From contig VYZB01000289.1 of NCBI GenBank assembly GCA_013397455.1, forward strand, positions 902,717 through 966,716: a stretch of 64,000 bases of DNA, read 5' to 3'. The DNA comes from Crotophaga sulcirostris (lineage: Eukaryota > Chordata > Aves > Cuculiformes > Crotophagidae). The notes under the pieces were generated by a model. The model made no database searches and was not told the DNA's origin. It saw nothing but the letters and a program-made list of their open reading frames with translations. Each line of letters opens with the position of its first letter. The first letter of the stretch is position 1. Position numbers and translations under genes: made by a program. Shown here piece by piece: positions 14,772-27,600 of the stretch.

Positions 14772-17700
14772 TATTAATCTGCGGAATGTGCAGCATTTAA
14801 AAATGGAAATATCACAAACAGAAAAAACTGCAGATGTTAGTAATTAGTGGCACATTACATGCTTTTCATCATAAACCAGATGTGTGTATTATTTTTATTA
14901 TAATGAGTAATATAACATATGCCTTTGACATAAGCATAATGTTTTCTGTGAGTCAGTGCCTTAAGAATGGTTTTTATTTTATTTATTTTCCTAAGTTCTG
15001 TATCAGAGAGGGAAAGTATACTTGTTACATGCTAACAGATCAAAAGAAGTAGAGAAAGTCTGTGTATTATTGGAAACCTGTGTTTTGACAGTACGCATTT
15101 GCAATTGGTAAGTAGAACATTACAATCTCTAGCTTCACTTAAATTACTTAATGATAATATTTCCTTACTCTGAGGGTATACCACAAACAATTACGGAAGA
15201 TTTTGGAGGCTGCATTGTGTGCTATTAGTCTTGAAAGATAGTATTCTGCTTGCCTTTTTTGTCTACAGTCTTTTTGTCTTCAGAGCAATGTCCAAATACA
15301 CTCCTTTTTGAAAATGACTTGCATATGCCATGGCTTTTATTATAGTCATTTAGTACTGTGGTCATTTACTGTATGGCGAGCTTCTCTTTTCTGTCAAATT
15401 GTTGACGGTCTTTGCACTGGTAGTCAGAAGGCAGGCTGAATTAAAAAAAAAATCAGGTTTCAAAAGCAGAATCACCAGCAGACATTCAACAAGGTACTAA
15501 TACACCTTATGTGTCATTCAGGCAGAATTTAGATGCATTCATCCACCTATCCTATTTAATTTTAGAGGTTACTTGAGTTCAGATACAGCCTTCCCTAAAA
15601 GATCAGAATGGTCTCTATTGTGAGTGTCAGAGAAGGAGCTGCATCCTCCTCCTTTCAATTTGTGTCTCTCCATAGTCACCCAGGCACACACAAACCTTTG
15701 AGTCCCTCCATCAGCCTGGTGAAGTCAACCTTAAGCACAGGGCACCCACTTTACACCCTTCAGCAATAACCCTCCCAACTCAAAGGCCTTTGACCAACAT
15801 CTACTGTGGACAACATATATTTTGGTAAAATTGCTGCTCCAAGTAACAGCATTGCTTTTCTAAATATAATCCCACAGACCCATAAAATGCAACACAGAGG
15901 TATTGACTATGCTTATGGAATGATCCTTCCCCTCACTAAGGAAGGATTATTTTGCAGAATACGAAGTACTTCAATCCAAAGTGACGCTCTGGTCTTATTA
16001 TTACAAGTTTTACCCTCTGACATCCCCCTCCCGCCCCTTTCCATTTCTTTTCTGACATCCTAAAAACAAAAGGTGGATTGTCATGGACCATCTCTGCAAG
16101 GAGGTAGTAAATCACCATGGTAGTAAATCAGTAAATGACACCCTTCTTTCCTAAATGCTGTCCAACAAATCCCAAAGTGGCAGGAAAAGCCCCATGCTGC
16201 TGCAGCTACCGAGATTCAGCAGAGACATAAAGCCATAGATGATTGGCCTACCAGTATAAGCTGGCTTGTGTCAGCTCTGCTGCTGCTCTCAGCATTGCTG
16301 TTGTAACCTTTGCTGGCAATTTTCCCATTTTTTTTTCATATCTGACCTTTTTAAAATTACACAGTTCATTGTTCAGGTTGTTGTACAATCTCTGCCATTG
16401 CATTCAGCCACTGCTTACTGGCACTCTCCATCAAACACCTCCACTCCTATTATTAATAACTTTTGACAGACTTTAACCGTTGGAGTGGAAATGTTCTATG
16501 CATAGTCCCTCCACCAAGCAGTTTTTCTTTTTTTCAAACTGAGCCAATATTAGTCATCTGTTTGAAAAAAAAAGAAACAGGAAGTTTTGCCAACATCTGA
16601 CTTAAAATCAACACAAAAAACTTTTAATACCTTCACAGGTGGGAAAAATAATTTTTCATGTTTCCAGAGGACAATCCTGAGTTCAAAGCTGTCCTGTCCA
16701 AGCCATAGAGTATCCTTGATACAGGTTTTCTATCATTTTGAAAGTACAGAGGAAAAATTATTTTTTGTAATTGCATAGAGGAATTTCATGGATGCCCACT
16801 TGTAATTCTGCACACGTCCCTGCTGCCGTGCATAGACTATTGTTCCACATAGTCATGGAGCCAGCAAATTAGACCAGACACAGCGAAAAGGGATCTGGCT
16901 GCTACTTCACCACATGAAAATCACTAAATTTAGTGGGTCAGAGGATTGTCTTCCATAAAACAATACAAAGAACTTGGTCCTTTTCTAAGGCCAACTGTTG
17001 ACCTAGTTGTCTTCTCCCTCTCTAAGGAGAGGAATGCAGGAAAAAAAATCAGATTTTTTAATAAGTAGTTCAAATTTGAGAGTTTAAACAAGGTAACATT
17101 TCAGACAAAAGACATACAAGCTAATTTTGTGATATGGCAATGCTACTTCTTATCCACAACACTGCTAAGAAAAATGTCAGAATTAAAGGATGTATCCAAG
17201 CATACTGTATGTACGATGTGCAAAATGTGGCTTCTCTCATATTCACTGAGAAGAATCATTTAATCAATGGCATCTGAAATTCTATACTTTAAAGAATACA
17301 GATAAAACATTTCTTTTGCTCCTTATTGTTACCTTTAAAGGAACAAAGATGAAAAACACAATATTCTGCACCTGAGAGCTATGAGGAGATGCTTTTAACT
17401 TGCTTCATTATCAGTCCATTTTTCTCTTAAAGGTAGATACTATATGTCCTCATTGACAACATGAAAGAGAATATATCCTAAGAAGTTCAATATTTGGAGG
17501 ACATGAAAGTAAAATATTTTGTTTATTCAAAGCTGTGGCAAAAATTCTTCAGAGAGATCACCTTGGAAACACAAGCGAGGTAACTTTTTAAGCAGTTCAT
17601 GGACCTGCTGGATATTTAGATGGATATTTGTTCATTATTTCACTGCTCAGCAGGAAACAGGACTGCCTGTTTCATCCATAACTCCTCATGAAGCCTAGAG

Positions 17701-18228
17701 ATACAAGTTTGACCACTACTCCACCATATCTAGCATACAAAATTTGACTGGAGATCAAGGATTAAACTGTCCCTGATAAAGATCTTTACTGCGAGAATTC
17801 CTTAAGAAACAGTAGGTTTTTTTACTTCTGTTTTTACTTTTAAAGAATCTGCTTTAAAGTTAGTGGCTGACAAAATGTAGAAACACCATTCCTGACAACA
17901 GAGCAGAAGGCAAGCACATCTTCCAGGGACATTCCTGAGGTTAGGGAAGGATTCCCTGCTTTTCTGACAACAAACTCTGTGCTGTGGGTATGTGTGTGGG
18001 TACTTTGTTTCCAGTCTGCAATGTTTTAAAAAATGCAAAACACAGAGACACAGAATTTATTATCCAAACTTAAGAAAAGAAGAAACAGAAGAGAGTCTTG
18101 GGTGACATGGCATAAAATGGAGATAAGGGGGCAAGATGCTATCTGTGTCTGAATACGACAAAGTAGGTCAGAGATGAAATGTTGTTATTCCTTGTGATGT
18201 GAAGAGCTGAAACGCCTTTTCTGTAGTG

Positions 18229-18431
18229 CAGGGGTGTCAAAGTCACAGCCTGCGGGCTGAATCCATCCCTCCGCCTTGTTTTATCCGACCCAGCACCTTG
18301 TTTCTCCCCGGTGGTAGCACCGAGCTCCTTGTCCCTGTGCTCCGGCCAGCGCTGGGCATGTGTGCAGCCCGTGACGCAGGTTACGCTGCAGGAGCAGGAG
18401 AACCATGGGAGCCGTGAGTTTGACACCCCAG
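18229..18431. mobile_element. Short hAT-like DNA transposon relic (MITE-type)
   Basis: A GC-rich block of about 200 bp in an AT-rich setting, bounded by imperfect terminal inverted repeats: CAGGGGTGTCAAAGTCA on the left and TGAGTTTGACACCCCAG on the right. The inner 'gcctgcgggctgaat' and 'ttttatccgaccc' are typical of short non-autonomous hAT elements in vertebrates. No intact 8-bp target duplication is visible (ctgtagtg against tctccctg) and there is no transposase, so it is old and non-autonomous. Confidence 0.6.
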
Positions 18432-20869
18432 TCTCCCTGTATCATAGCTCTGCAGGCAGGTATAACTAACATATAGGAATAAAGCATGTAATATTAGTTA
18501 GGAACAATACTTGAGCAGTTTTGGTTTATATCTCATCCACATCTTAAAATTAATTCACCTTCATGCAAACACTGCATTCCACAACCATTAATTTCTCTGG
18601 TTGTACACTACCTCTGTCTTTCTTCTCAATCCATTTGGCTGGGTAAGGGCAGATCAGAAATACCAGGTGCAGGCAAGGTCTGTATTTCTTGTGATATTTT
18701 TGGCCTGAGCAGAAGCAGGTAGGCCCAAGGAATTTACATGGAAGCCTTCATTCTTAAGATACATCCAGGTTAAATTTGCTAATTTGGAAAATTTGTTGAA
18801 GAAATGTTTGAAAACTTAAGACAATAAATCCAAACATAACCATACAAATTCTAGACAAGTACATTATATTTTCTGACATATTAGTTCATTGCTTTTGTAA
18901 TGTGATTTTTCATGAGCCACATAGTGCCAGTCAACAGCAGTGGCTGTTTGAGTGTTCCTGTGCAGGTTCAGTGACTCTTTCATGATCAGTTTCACCTCAG
19001 AAAGTTCTCCCTCTGTAACCACGAAGCTTTATTCCTATCTGTCCCACATCCAGTACCGTGGGAGCCATGGAGCCACCTTGACCAGGAAGGAACCTTCTGT
19101 CTCTTCAGCACAGAACAAAGTGACAAAGCAGCACACAGTGTGGTTGGGTCCAATCAGTGAGGGTCTGGGACACAATGTCTTGCTGAGACAAGTGAGTGTT
19201 ACAAACCATATGCAGTTGGGAAAGTCTCCTGGGAACACAATATTGTGTGTTTGCTTTGTCCATATTACTTATATCTCCTGTTGACAAAGAGGCAGCAGGA
19301 CGTCTCTTAGACTGAAGAGCTGGAGACAAATTATGGACACAAAGTTTTAAATATGGTGCCAGCACAGGCTGCGTGGAAAGCACAGACCAAATTGAATGGG
19401 ACAGGAGACTTTACAAGTCAACCACGTCTCTACAGTCTTCAGGAGTGCCTTATGCTTCTTCAGACTTGGTTGCAACACTTACCTGCGGAGGCAGGCAAGC
19501 CAACACAGGGGATAGCACAGTGCATTGACAGGGCAACTCCCACTGACCGTGTGGTTCTGCCGTCACTGAGCCAGGTGGAGTGGGATCAGGAGGCTGACAG
19601 CAGGTATCTCCGAGCAAAGTACTGTCAGTAATGTTTTAATTGGGACAGGCGCCTAATGAGAATGCATAGCCAGAACATATTAATGCACTGAAAAGGCTCT
19701 GAAATTCATCTTGGTATGACATTTGCTTGTGTAGTGCCAGAAATAAGGACAGCGAAAAGCAATGTTTTGGTATCTCTGAAGAACAGAACTGGAACTGCAG
19801 TGAAATTTTAATTGTCCTCAAATGACAGTGCTATGTACCACCACACAAAGCTGTGACTATGTCTTTGTGTGCGACAATGCACAGTGAGAGTTAATCATGT
19901 TTCAACTCTTGCACACATCTAAAGACGCAGAAAGTACATGACAAAGGCTCGAACCACTGTTGCAAAACATTCACAAACCTCATTTTTTTCAGGATTAGCA
20001 GTGCCCTGCAAATTGGAATGATCAAACTTGAAGCAAGATCTAAGAAAAATATAATAAATCCCCTGTGCTTTTACGCAGTCCCAAACATAATCATAAAAGT
20101 AGTAACAAAAGTAAAAAAAAAGTGCTCTTGTTTGAAAAAAAAACAGAAAATGGAAAAATACATTACAGCATCAGTAGTAACATTTTTACCTATCCAAGAA
20201 AGTATGGTTGCACTACACAAAACAACAGATTCTTCCCAGATACCTCAGTATCATTCATAACCCTGAAAGGAAAAGGAAAATAAAATGGAGGAAGGATAGC
20301 GTACACTGGAAGAAAGGAAAACTTCAGTAACAGTTACCCTAACAACTTGCCAATCAGTCATAAATAAATGGCAACAAGTAAACCAGCATCAAATCTCCAA
20401 ACACAGTGTAAACATTGCAGAACATTCAGAGACCTACAAAGCTTACATTTTGGAAGATCTTATGCAGTGTCTGTCCGATCGACGTGCAGTTGTATTCACA
20501 AAACAGTATTTCCCACACACCAGTACACAAAATAGCCATGGAAAAATACCAGGGTCGAGTAGTTTTTAATCTTGAGCCATGCTGTTCAGAAGCTCTGGAC
20601 TGTTACAGTTTGAAGTTAAATTGAAGGTAAAGGGATGGGAAAGTTTGGATACAGATCTAAACTCCCTCCATGCTTGGCAACGTTCAGTCATTTTGGATTT
20701 TATCCATCTCTAATCACTGAACATTCATTTGTAATTAGGATTCCTGAAGCCACGGGAGATACCAGCTGCTGGATTCTGAACAAGACCTGGCCATAACTTA
20801 TGTGTCTATGATAAGATAAAGCAGGTAGCATCTTTGCACGCTGCCTGAAGAAGTGTAGGAGCTATAGTT

Positions 20870-20892
20870 GCTATAACTATAAGCTATAGTTG
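20870..20892. repeat. Direct repeat AGCTATAGTTG x2 with internal dyad
   Basis: AGCTATAGTTG occurs at 20870-20880 and 20882-20892 on either side of a region around CTATAACTATA, giving partial dyad symmetry. It looks like a local slippage product. Confidence 0.5.
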
Positions 20893-22548
20893 TCCTCATC
20901 AGTCCAGATAAAGTAGAGAAGTTCAGAGTGACAGTTTACTACTGCAGGTGAGTAGCATCACTCAGAAAAAGCATAACTCTCCTGAACAATGTATTCGGTA
21001 TGAAAGCAGGCAATCAGTCCACCCCAGCCCATCTACATACGGTGAGAGTTGCAGCCTTGTGGAGACATTGTCCCGGTGTTAGAGAACACCGAAGCTGTTC
21101 TGTGTGAGCTGCAGTGAATGCTACTGTATCCCTCCACTGCACTGCAATATTGCTGTAAGGGCAAGACACAACTCTGCTCACAGGAATCCTGCAGGAGTTT
21201 TTGGAGACAGATCTGGAGACATTAGCAAGACTTTTCAACAGAAGAAGGCAGGTTAAGAATAGCAGACAGGGAGGGAGGACAGGACAGCAAAAGCCAAGAC
21301 GCTTTGATTACCTCTCCTGACAGATGTGACTTTGCAAGGAGGCAAACAGGATTTGCACAGATCTTTCCCAGACCGACTGAGACTGACCACTTCAACAACA
21401 CTGTCCCCAGGGAGCAAAGGGTTCCAAGCTCTGCTCGAAAAGGCAGTCTGAGCTGTGACAGCTGCACCAAAGTGCTGAGTAGGCACTTTGCTCATCAGAG
21501 CAGATTCGTTCCGGCAGGAAACCAGGCCACGTAGATGCTGCCAAAGCTGAGAAAGCCATATCCTGCGGGTCAGAGGCTCCACCTGCATGCGTCAGCACAC
21601 TTCTAGAGAAGCAAAGGGAGGTGCACTGGCTTACAGAGCTGTGATGCCTGGTCTGTGGGTGACAAAGGGAATTGCAATGCACTTCCATTTCGCCTCGGGG
21701 AGTTTTGGTGCATGGGTAAACTGTGACAGTATCACGTACGAGGCATCAACAGGCCTGAAGAAACGTTTTACAAAAGCTGAAACTCCTCAGCTGCTACAAA
21801 TGGTTGAAGGGATGAAAGATTTTAACAGTGAAATTCAAACCACATAATTGCAACCTTTCATGCAGGTTGCCCCAGTTTCATTAGCAAAACGCTTCCAATC
21901 CAGGCACAAAGGAAGGATACAGATCACCCTACTGAAGTCCTTAGGTTGGAAATGACTTGCAGGAAATCTGAGAAGATCAGCAGTCTATGTTTCTCCACAG
22001 TTCACTAGCCTAACCAGAAGTGTCTGGACCATGAGTAGATCCCAAGAGATGGGCAAACTGTAGATTTATTTAGGTATATTAGGTGCTGTGCTGCTTAAGG
22101 AATGCTGCTGGTAGTACACGTTAGTGGCAAGAAAGAGGCCATGCATAGAAATTTGCAAGTCCTGTTCCTAGCTGTGCAAAGAAAAGCTCTCCCTTGGAAA
22201 AAAATCCTAAAAGGGCAGCCTCACCTGAGTTTATTCATGCAATGATAAGTATAACAGAATTTCAGCTGAAATTCAAAAGAATGTTCCTTTAAGAATGAAA
22301 AGCACTTTTCCTGTTCTTATGTTAACAAAGGTCTTTCAGTGGGGCAGAAACCAACTAAATAATTCTACACAGAAGAAAGTGTAGAATTATACACAGAGCA
22401 ATGTCCAAGATAACAGAGATCACAAGCTGCAAAACAGAATGAATAGGTTTTCAGTAAACTGGCAGACATATATAACTGGAAAAGCTCAAATGGACCTCTG
22501 ACTCTTTTTATATCTATCTCCTATCACAAGTATACATATCATATTGAG

Positions 22549-22598
22549 TCTTCTCACCAACTGATCTTCTCACCAGCTCAGTCTTCTCACCAGCTCTG
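22549..22598. repeat. Three-copy tandem repeat, 16-17 bp unit
   Basis: Three successive units, TCTTCTCACCAACTGA, TCTTCTCACCAGCTCAG and TCTTCTCACCAGCTCTG. A minor satellite-like array in the upstream flank. Confidence 0.85.
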
Positions 22599-24340
22599 TC
22601 CCAAACCTCATTAGGGTTTTTGATGCAACTAAAGGAACTGTTAGTGCCACCAGTAAATGGGATGGTTGCAAAAACATAGACATTGATACTGTTTCTCATA
22701 GTGTATCTTAAACCTTTGTAGCGTCCAGGCACTCACATGAGAGCTTAGGCAGTCCAGACTGGTATCTTTACATCAGTATTTTTTACATACCATTAAAAGG
22801 TTAGTAGACTGCAAGAATTCATGAGAGACATGGGCTGAGGAATGATGAGCCAAGTAGAACTATATGAGAAGGTCTAAATTATTCACCCAGCCTAATACCT
22901 CTTCTCCAACAATGGCAAGCAGCAAACGCTCTGGAAAAAGAGTATGCAAAATCAGTCATCCCTGCTTTCTCTCTCAATCAGCAGTCCAAGGACTTCCCAA
23001 GCTGGAGCTTCCATCAGGACCACCAAATTAAATAATTGTTGGTACACATTTTTTTTGTGAATTTGTCTGTTTCTTTTTGAATTAGCTTATCTCTTTGACA
23101 GGATTTCCCTTTGCTATGTTAATGGAGTAGAATCAAATCTAAAGATCTTAATTAGCTCCCCAGGCAGTACAACTTTTAATTATTGCCCCTCTTTCCTCAG
23201 GTCTGCTGATTGTTCTGCACATTATCCTGACCTGCCATTCTCTTGCAAGGAGTATTTGCTGTACCAACACAAAAGTCTGTCCCCTATGTAAAAGAATTAC
23301 ACGATGGCCCAAAGAAGCCATGCAGACAACATGTCATGTTCACGCACCTTCTCTTCCCTTCCACATCTATCAAAGGCAATGTTCAGTCTCATAAGGATCA
23401 GATGAAGCACACATCAAATTTTCTGTGATGCTTAAATGCAGGCATGTATTATCCTGCCTCAGGGATTACTAGGAGAGGGGTGGAGCAGCTAAATCAGTAC
23501 TAATTGCCTTGTCCATGGAAGTAAGAATGCCAGAGTGTTTGTATCATCCACACTCCATGCAATGTGAATACTAAAATCAGGCATAACGCATCATACCTGC
23601 TACTAGAAGGATTAAGCCCATGTCTCTGGAGATTTGTGGACACTCAAATAATAAATAGCTTCAAGAGGAGCTAAAGGGAAGGACAGGAGTAGACTGCAAG
23701 GTGCCAACTTCCTTTGTCCTTTCTGGCCTAGAAGTACCGTACCATTTGGCAAAACAAACACAGTAACCTTAGGGCGATGCATCTTAAGCTGCTGCATCTA
23801 TGAATACAGGACTTTTTTTAGGGAGAGGGTGAATGTCAGCGGTCAGAACTGTCACAGCAGAGAGCAAAATCCTCCCAGCACCAAGCACTGTGTGTAATAT
23901 CCTGCACAGGTGTCCAGGCTACAGCATCCATCCCCACACTTGCTGAAGGGCCGCTCCTCCCTGCCAGACCCTCTTGACCCCACACTGCCAGCAGTAGGGC
24001 CCACAGAAAGGGAGACAACCATTAACTAGAACTGCCTGGAAACAGTGGTCCTGCTCCAGTTAAGGAGTGGGATGAGGTGAAAGGGCATAAGGGTTTGCAA
24101 AACTTCAAACACCTCCAGGAAAGCAGAGAGGATGCACAGCAGCCTTCTCCATCCGACCACTCTGCCCCGCCACCCCCAGCTGTCAGGGTGCCTCACCTGC
24201 TCACAAAGAGCCTTTCTGTGCTCAGAGAGGGGAGCTTCACGCTTGCCACCTGCACAGAGCCCTGTCCTTTGGGCACGGGTGGGAGCGCAGGGGAGGTCAC
24301 AGGGGCTACGGATGGCGCCACCCCACAGGCCTGAGCTCCA

Positions 24341-24560
24341 CGGGGGGAGAGGGGGAGGAAGAAGGCGAGGAAAAGACCAGGGGAGCCGAACGGTGGGCAG
24401 GACGGTGGGAAGAGCAGAGAAGCAGGGAGGGAAGGAAGAAAGCGGCGAAAAAGGAGGAGAAAGGGGAGGAGATGAAAGGCGAGGGGAGAAGGGAAGAGCG
24501 GGCGGGGAGGAGGCGAGAGGCCGGGGAGGACAGGAGGGAGGCAGCGCGGAGGGACGGGAC
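24341..24560 (+). promoter_or_regulatory. Purine-rich (G/A) tract, 5'UTR or core promoter of VSTM4
   Basis: About 220 nt made mostly of G and A on the + strand, in blocks such as GGGGGAGAGGGGGAGG and GGAGGAGAAAGGGGAGGAG, ending just before the start codon. Such polypurine promoters are linked to GAGA/MAZ/SP-type factor binding and to triplex or non-B structure; that role here is inference. Most or all of it is probably transcribed as 5'UTR, but the start site cannot be placed. Confidence 0.6.
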
Positions 24561-24577
24561 CCGCTGCCCCGCGGGCC

Positions 24578-24632
24578 ATGCGCCTCCTGGCCACGGCGCT
24601 GGCCGCCCTGCTGGCCACGGCCCCGGCCCCAG
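24578..24632 (+). CDS. VSTM4: VSTM4 coding exon 1: signal peptide
   Basis: Encodes residues 1-18, starting [18 protein letters not shown]: one arginine then an Ala/Leu core, a typical secretory signal. It ends with the first base of codon 19, followed by the donor GTAAGC, and joins exon 2 (phase 1) to make Asp19. The ATG has G at -3, a good initiation context, and lies in a CpG island. No other start in this frame fits the family, and the human protein also starts MRLLA. Signal cleavage probably falls a few residues into exon 2, after Cys21-Glu-Ala or nearby. Confidence 0.92.
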
Positions 24633-27600
24633 GTAAGCGGCACCGGGCGGGACGGGGCAGCACTGCGCGGCCGCCGGCGGGACCCCGCGCNNNNNNNNNN
24701 NNNNNNNNNNNNNNNNNNNNNNNNNNNNNNNNNNNNNNNNNNNNNNNNNNNNNNNNNNNNNNNNNNNNNNNNNNNNNNNNNNNNNNNNNNNNNNNNNNNN
24801 NNNNNNNNGCGGGAGGTTCGGGGCCCGGGCAAGCCTGGCAGCAGCGCCGCTCCCGCCGCCCCCGGCCCGGGCGGGCCCACAGCCCGCCCCGCCGCGCTTT
24901 TTCCGCCCTCCCGGCACAGCGACGCGGGGCGCAGCCGCGGTTTTAAAGAAGAGCGGTCGCGTGCAGAAGTTTATGGAAACGCGTCCCCCCTCCGCCGCCT
25001 TCTGTGGCGGGCGGGCCAGCGCAGAGCGGCACCGTGGGACTGCCGGCAGAGCTGAGGCAGAGGCGGCTCTGGCATTGCTCTCCGCAGGTGCCTCGATCCC
25101 GTAGGCGTCCAGTGGTAAAGGAACCCCCTTATGGAAAACCTCCTCCGCTCCAGACCTTTCTGCCCCCAAAAGCAAAGGGGCGCTGGCTGACGTTGTGGCC
25201 TAACGCTGCAAAACGCGCAGAGTTGGGATCTGAAGTTCGGGATTGCAGTGAGGGTTAGAGGGGTGGGAAAGCCCTGCTCGTTCAAGGTTAGTGAAAGAGT
25301 TGAATTTAATTCTTCACCTCAAAAGAAGATGGTGGAGGCAGAGGTTTGGTTTCAGTCCATCTTAAGTGAATCTTCTTTCTCTGAGAAGGAGCCTCTAACT
25401 TTTGAAACTATGTTCAACTGAAAACAGCTGGTTGCTATTGGTAATCTTGCTAGCCAGCTCTTAGTTATTTTTATTTAAACAAAAAGGTTTGCTTCTTCCT
25501 GGTCCATCTGCTCTTCTTACTTTTTAATTTTAGAGAAGTCAAAATAAAGTAGGCTTTGGCAGTAACTTTATTTCATGGAACAAGCCACAACACAGATAAA
25601 AGCCATCCCATGTGCTTCTGGTCATGCAAATCCAAGATCAGAAGGTAATGATCCTGATGTCTTGTCCCTTAGCCATCAGCAGGGACTGAAGCGTGGGTTG
25701 TAGATTCTGCCTGTCAGTCTCCATGAAGGAAGGAAGAGGGGCCTATGTATAATAGTAAACCTGAATTGTGAAGGGTAGTGCAGAGGAACAACTCAACCTA
25801 AGGAGCTGGGATTATTCCACAAAAACACAGGCACACTGAAACTGCTCACTAAACATAACGGTCCAGCAGTGACTTTGGGTCCTTTGTTGCTGTTCCACTA
25901 CAGAGGGGACAGCTGAGGCATAAACAACTTTCTGGTAGCTAGAAGTATTATTTGTTACTACTGACAGTGCTGTGAAAATGTTTTGCTATGAAATATGGCT
26001 GGCAACAAAGTCCAAACCTAGCTAACACTTGGAATTGAACTAGTGGAAGCAGATGTGGTCTATTTTCACAATAGGATTTTTCAGAACAGAGTTTAGTCAT
26101 GAGGCACCTCCCCTGCCTCACAACAGGCTAGTGAGACATGCAGGTGAAGGGTACCGAAGAAACAAACAGCAAAAACATCTGGATGGGGGTGAGTAAGTGA
26201 GCTAGTTGCAAATAGCTGCAAAGGAATCCTTGAGTCTTTGGCTCACTCTTCTCCCTTTTTCTATAAATAGTTTCCCTTTCCAAGCAGAAGCAAGACTAAA
26301 ACTCTCGTGGTGAGCTCCACCTGAGTGGCTACATCATGCTATAGTGGGAGGACAAGAGAAGAAAAAGAGTGATTCCTCATTTGAAGCACCAGTCTGAAGT
26401 CCAAAAATTCAGTGCTGTGTTGGCACACAAGGCTGCTCTCAAGTTGAGAGGGAGTCTCCTGTCTTGGCAAGCAGCCTATTACAAGGGTAAACCTCATGCT
26501 GGGGCTGATCCAGCTACTGCTAAAGACAGGAGGAACATTTCCACTGGTGTCTGGGAGCCCTGAATGAGGCTTTTCCTTTCCATGTAGAGGTAAATGACTT
26601 CTTTCCTCCAGAATCCACCACTGTTTCTGCTCCAATGGCAGTGGGAGGATTAAGTCAAATGGACGCTGTTTTTCTATGTTATATAAAGCATCACCTGACC
26701 CTATTCAACATAAGATGAGATGAGATCATGATACAAGCATCGGGAAATTTCCAAAACTCTCCCCATCGCTGTGCTTGTACAGCCACACCAATAGGAGCCA
26801 CAGAGAGAAGGGAAGGAGAAGGGTTCCCGCTAATCAGACCACATCAAGGATGCAAAAATTGATAATTCCTAATCAAAAGACACGTCCCCAGAAGAAAAGT
26901 AGAAGCCTTAGGTATAAAATAGCTATTTTTGTATGAGTGTAAACAGTTAGAAAGGGATCAGAGACTCCACATACAATGCTGCTTTTATCTTCTTGCAGAG
27001 GCTTCCATCATCACCATATCTGAGTTTCTCTGTTTTCTCTTGAGTACTTTTTGGCACCGTGTTCTGCCTAGTTTTGAATTAAGCAATGATTCTTTTCCCT
27101 TTTATCTTGGGACTCTATTCCACAATTAATCCTAGCCAGCTTTTCCAAACAAGAAGTTCACGTCAGGAAAATGACATAATTGTTTTTCTTTACAGTATTC
27201 ACGACATATTCATAGTTTCAGTAGGAAAAGTTTGTGTTTTTAATTTACCCAAACCACATTTTTATAAATTCTTTTTTAAACATTTATAGCCTAAGTAATT
27301 ATGAGAACCCCAGAAAGTGCTGAAATTCTTAAACTTATTCGTTATTTACTGAGGAGCACAACCTTCAAAATTAAGTCTTATTTCAATGGCAGAAGCAGCC
27401 ATCCCATCTTCACACCTGCCTGTAAAGCATCAAGGTCAGGTAACCCCAGCAAGTTATAACTGAAGTTTCATGCCTAGAAAGCTTTTGGTGTTATTCAGCC
27501 TTAATTTTAAATTTCAACATCCTGTTCTAATTTTGTGCTGTCTACAATCCAAAATAATCTCTTGCTTTGGGACTTACATGAATTACACATACAAACATCA

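Larger units (their letters stand above)
8873..18228. other. Upstream intergenic DNA, no gene seen
   Basis: Single-copy-looking, mostly AT-rich DNA. The best open frame (11599-11946, plus, 115 codons) has no known domain. An AT-rich patch with several homeodomain-type TAAT cores lies at 10690-10940, and a short perfect hairpin at 14752-14771. Confidence 0.6.
18432..24259. other. Upstream flank of VSTM4, no gene seen
   Basis: No coding exon recognised. Contains two small local repeats (20870-20892 and 22549-22598). Open frames of 90-110 codons on both strands around 18950-19380 and 21250-21690 overlap each other and lack family features. Confidence 0.6.
24260..25250. promoter_or_regulatory. 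CpG island promoter of VSTM4
   Basis: A sharp rise in G+C with dense CpG dinucleotides, unlike the roughly 40% GC flanks. It covers the region upstream of exon 1, exon 1 itself and the first part of intron 1. No TATA box stands out upstream of the ATG, so dispersed TATA-less initiation is likely. Edges are judged by eye. Long open frames on both strands here result from few stop codons in GC-rich DNA. Confidence 0.8.

Noticed and set aside
18139..18487. Open frames on both strands over the GC-rich block
   Set aside because: They are produced by the hAT-like element's base composition and do not encode transposase motifs.
24026..25285. Several long overlapping open frames on both strands around exon 1 (up to 307 codons)
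   Set aside because: They run through the 118-N gap, where no codon is known, and lie in GC-rich DNA with few stops. Only the short exon 1 frame matches a known protein.
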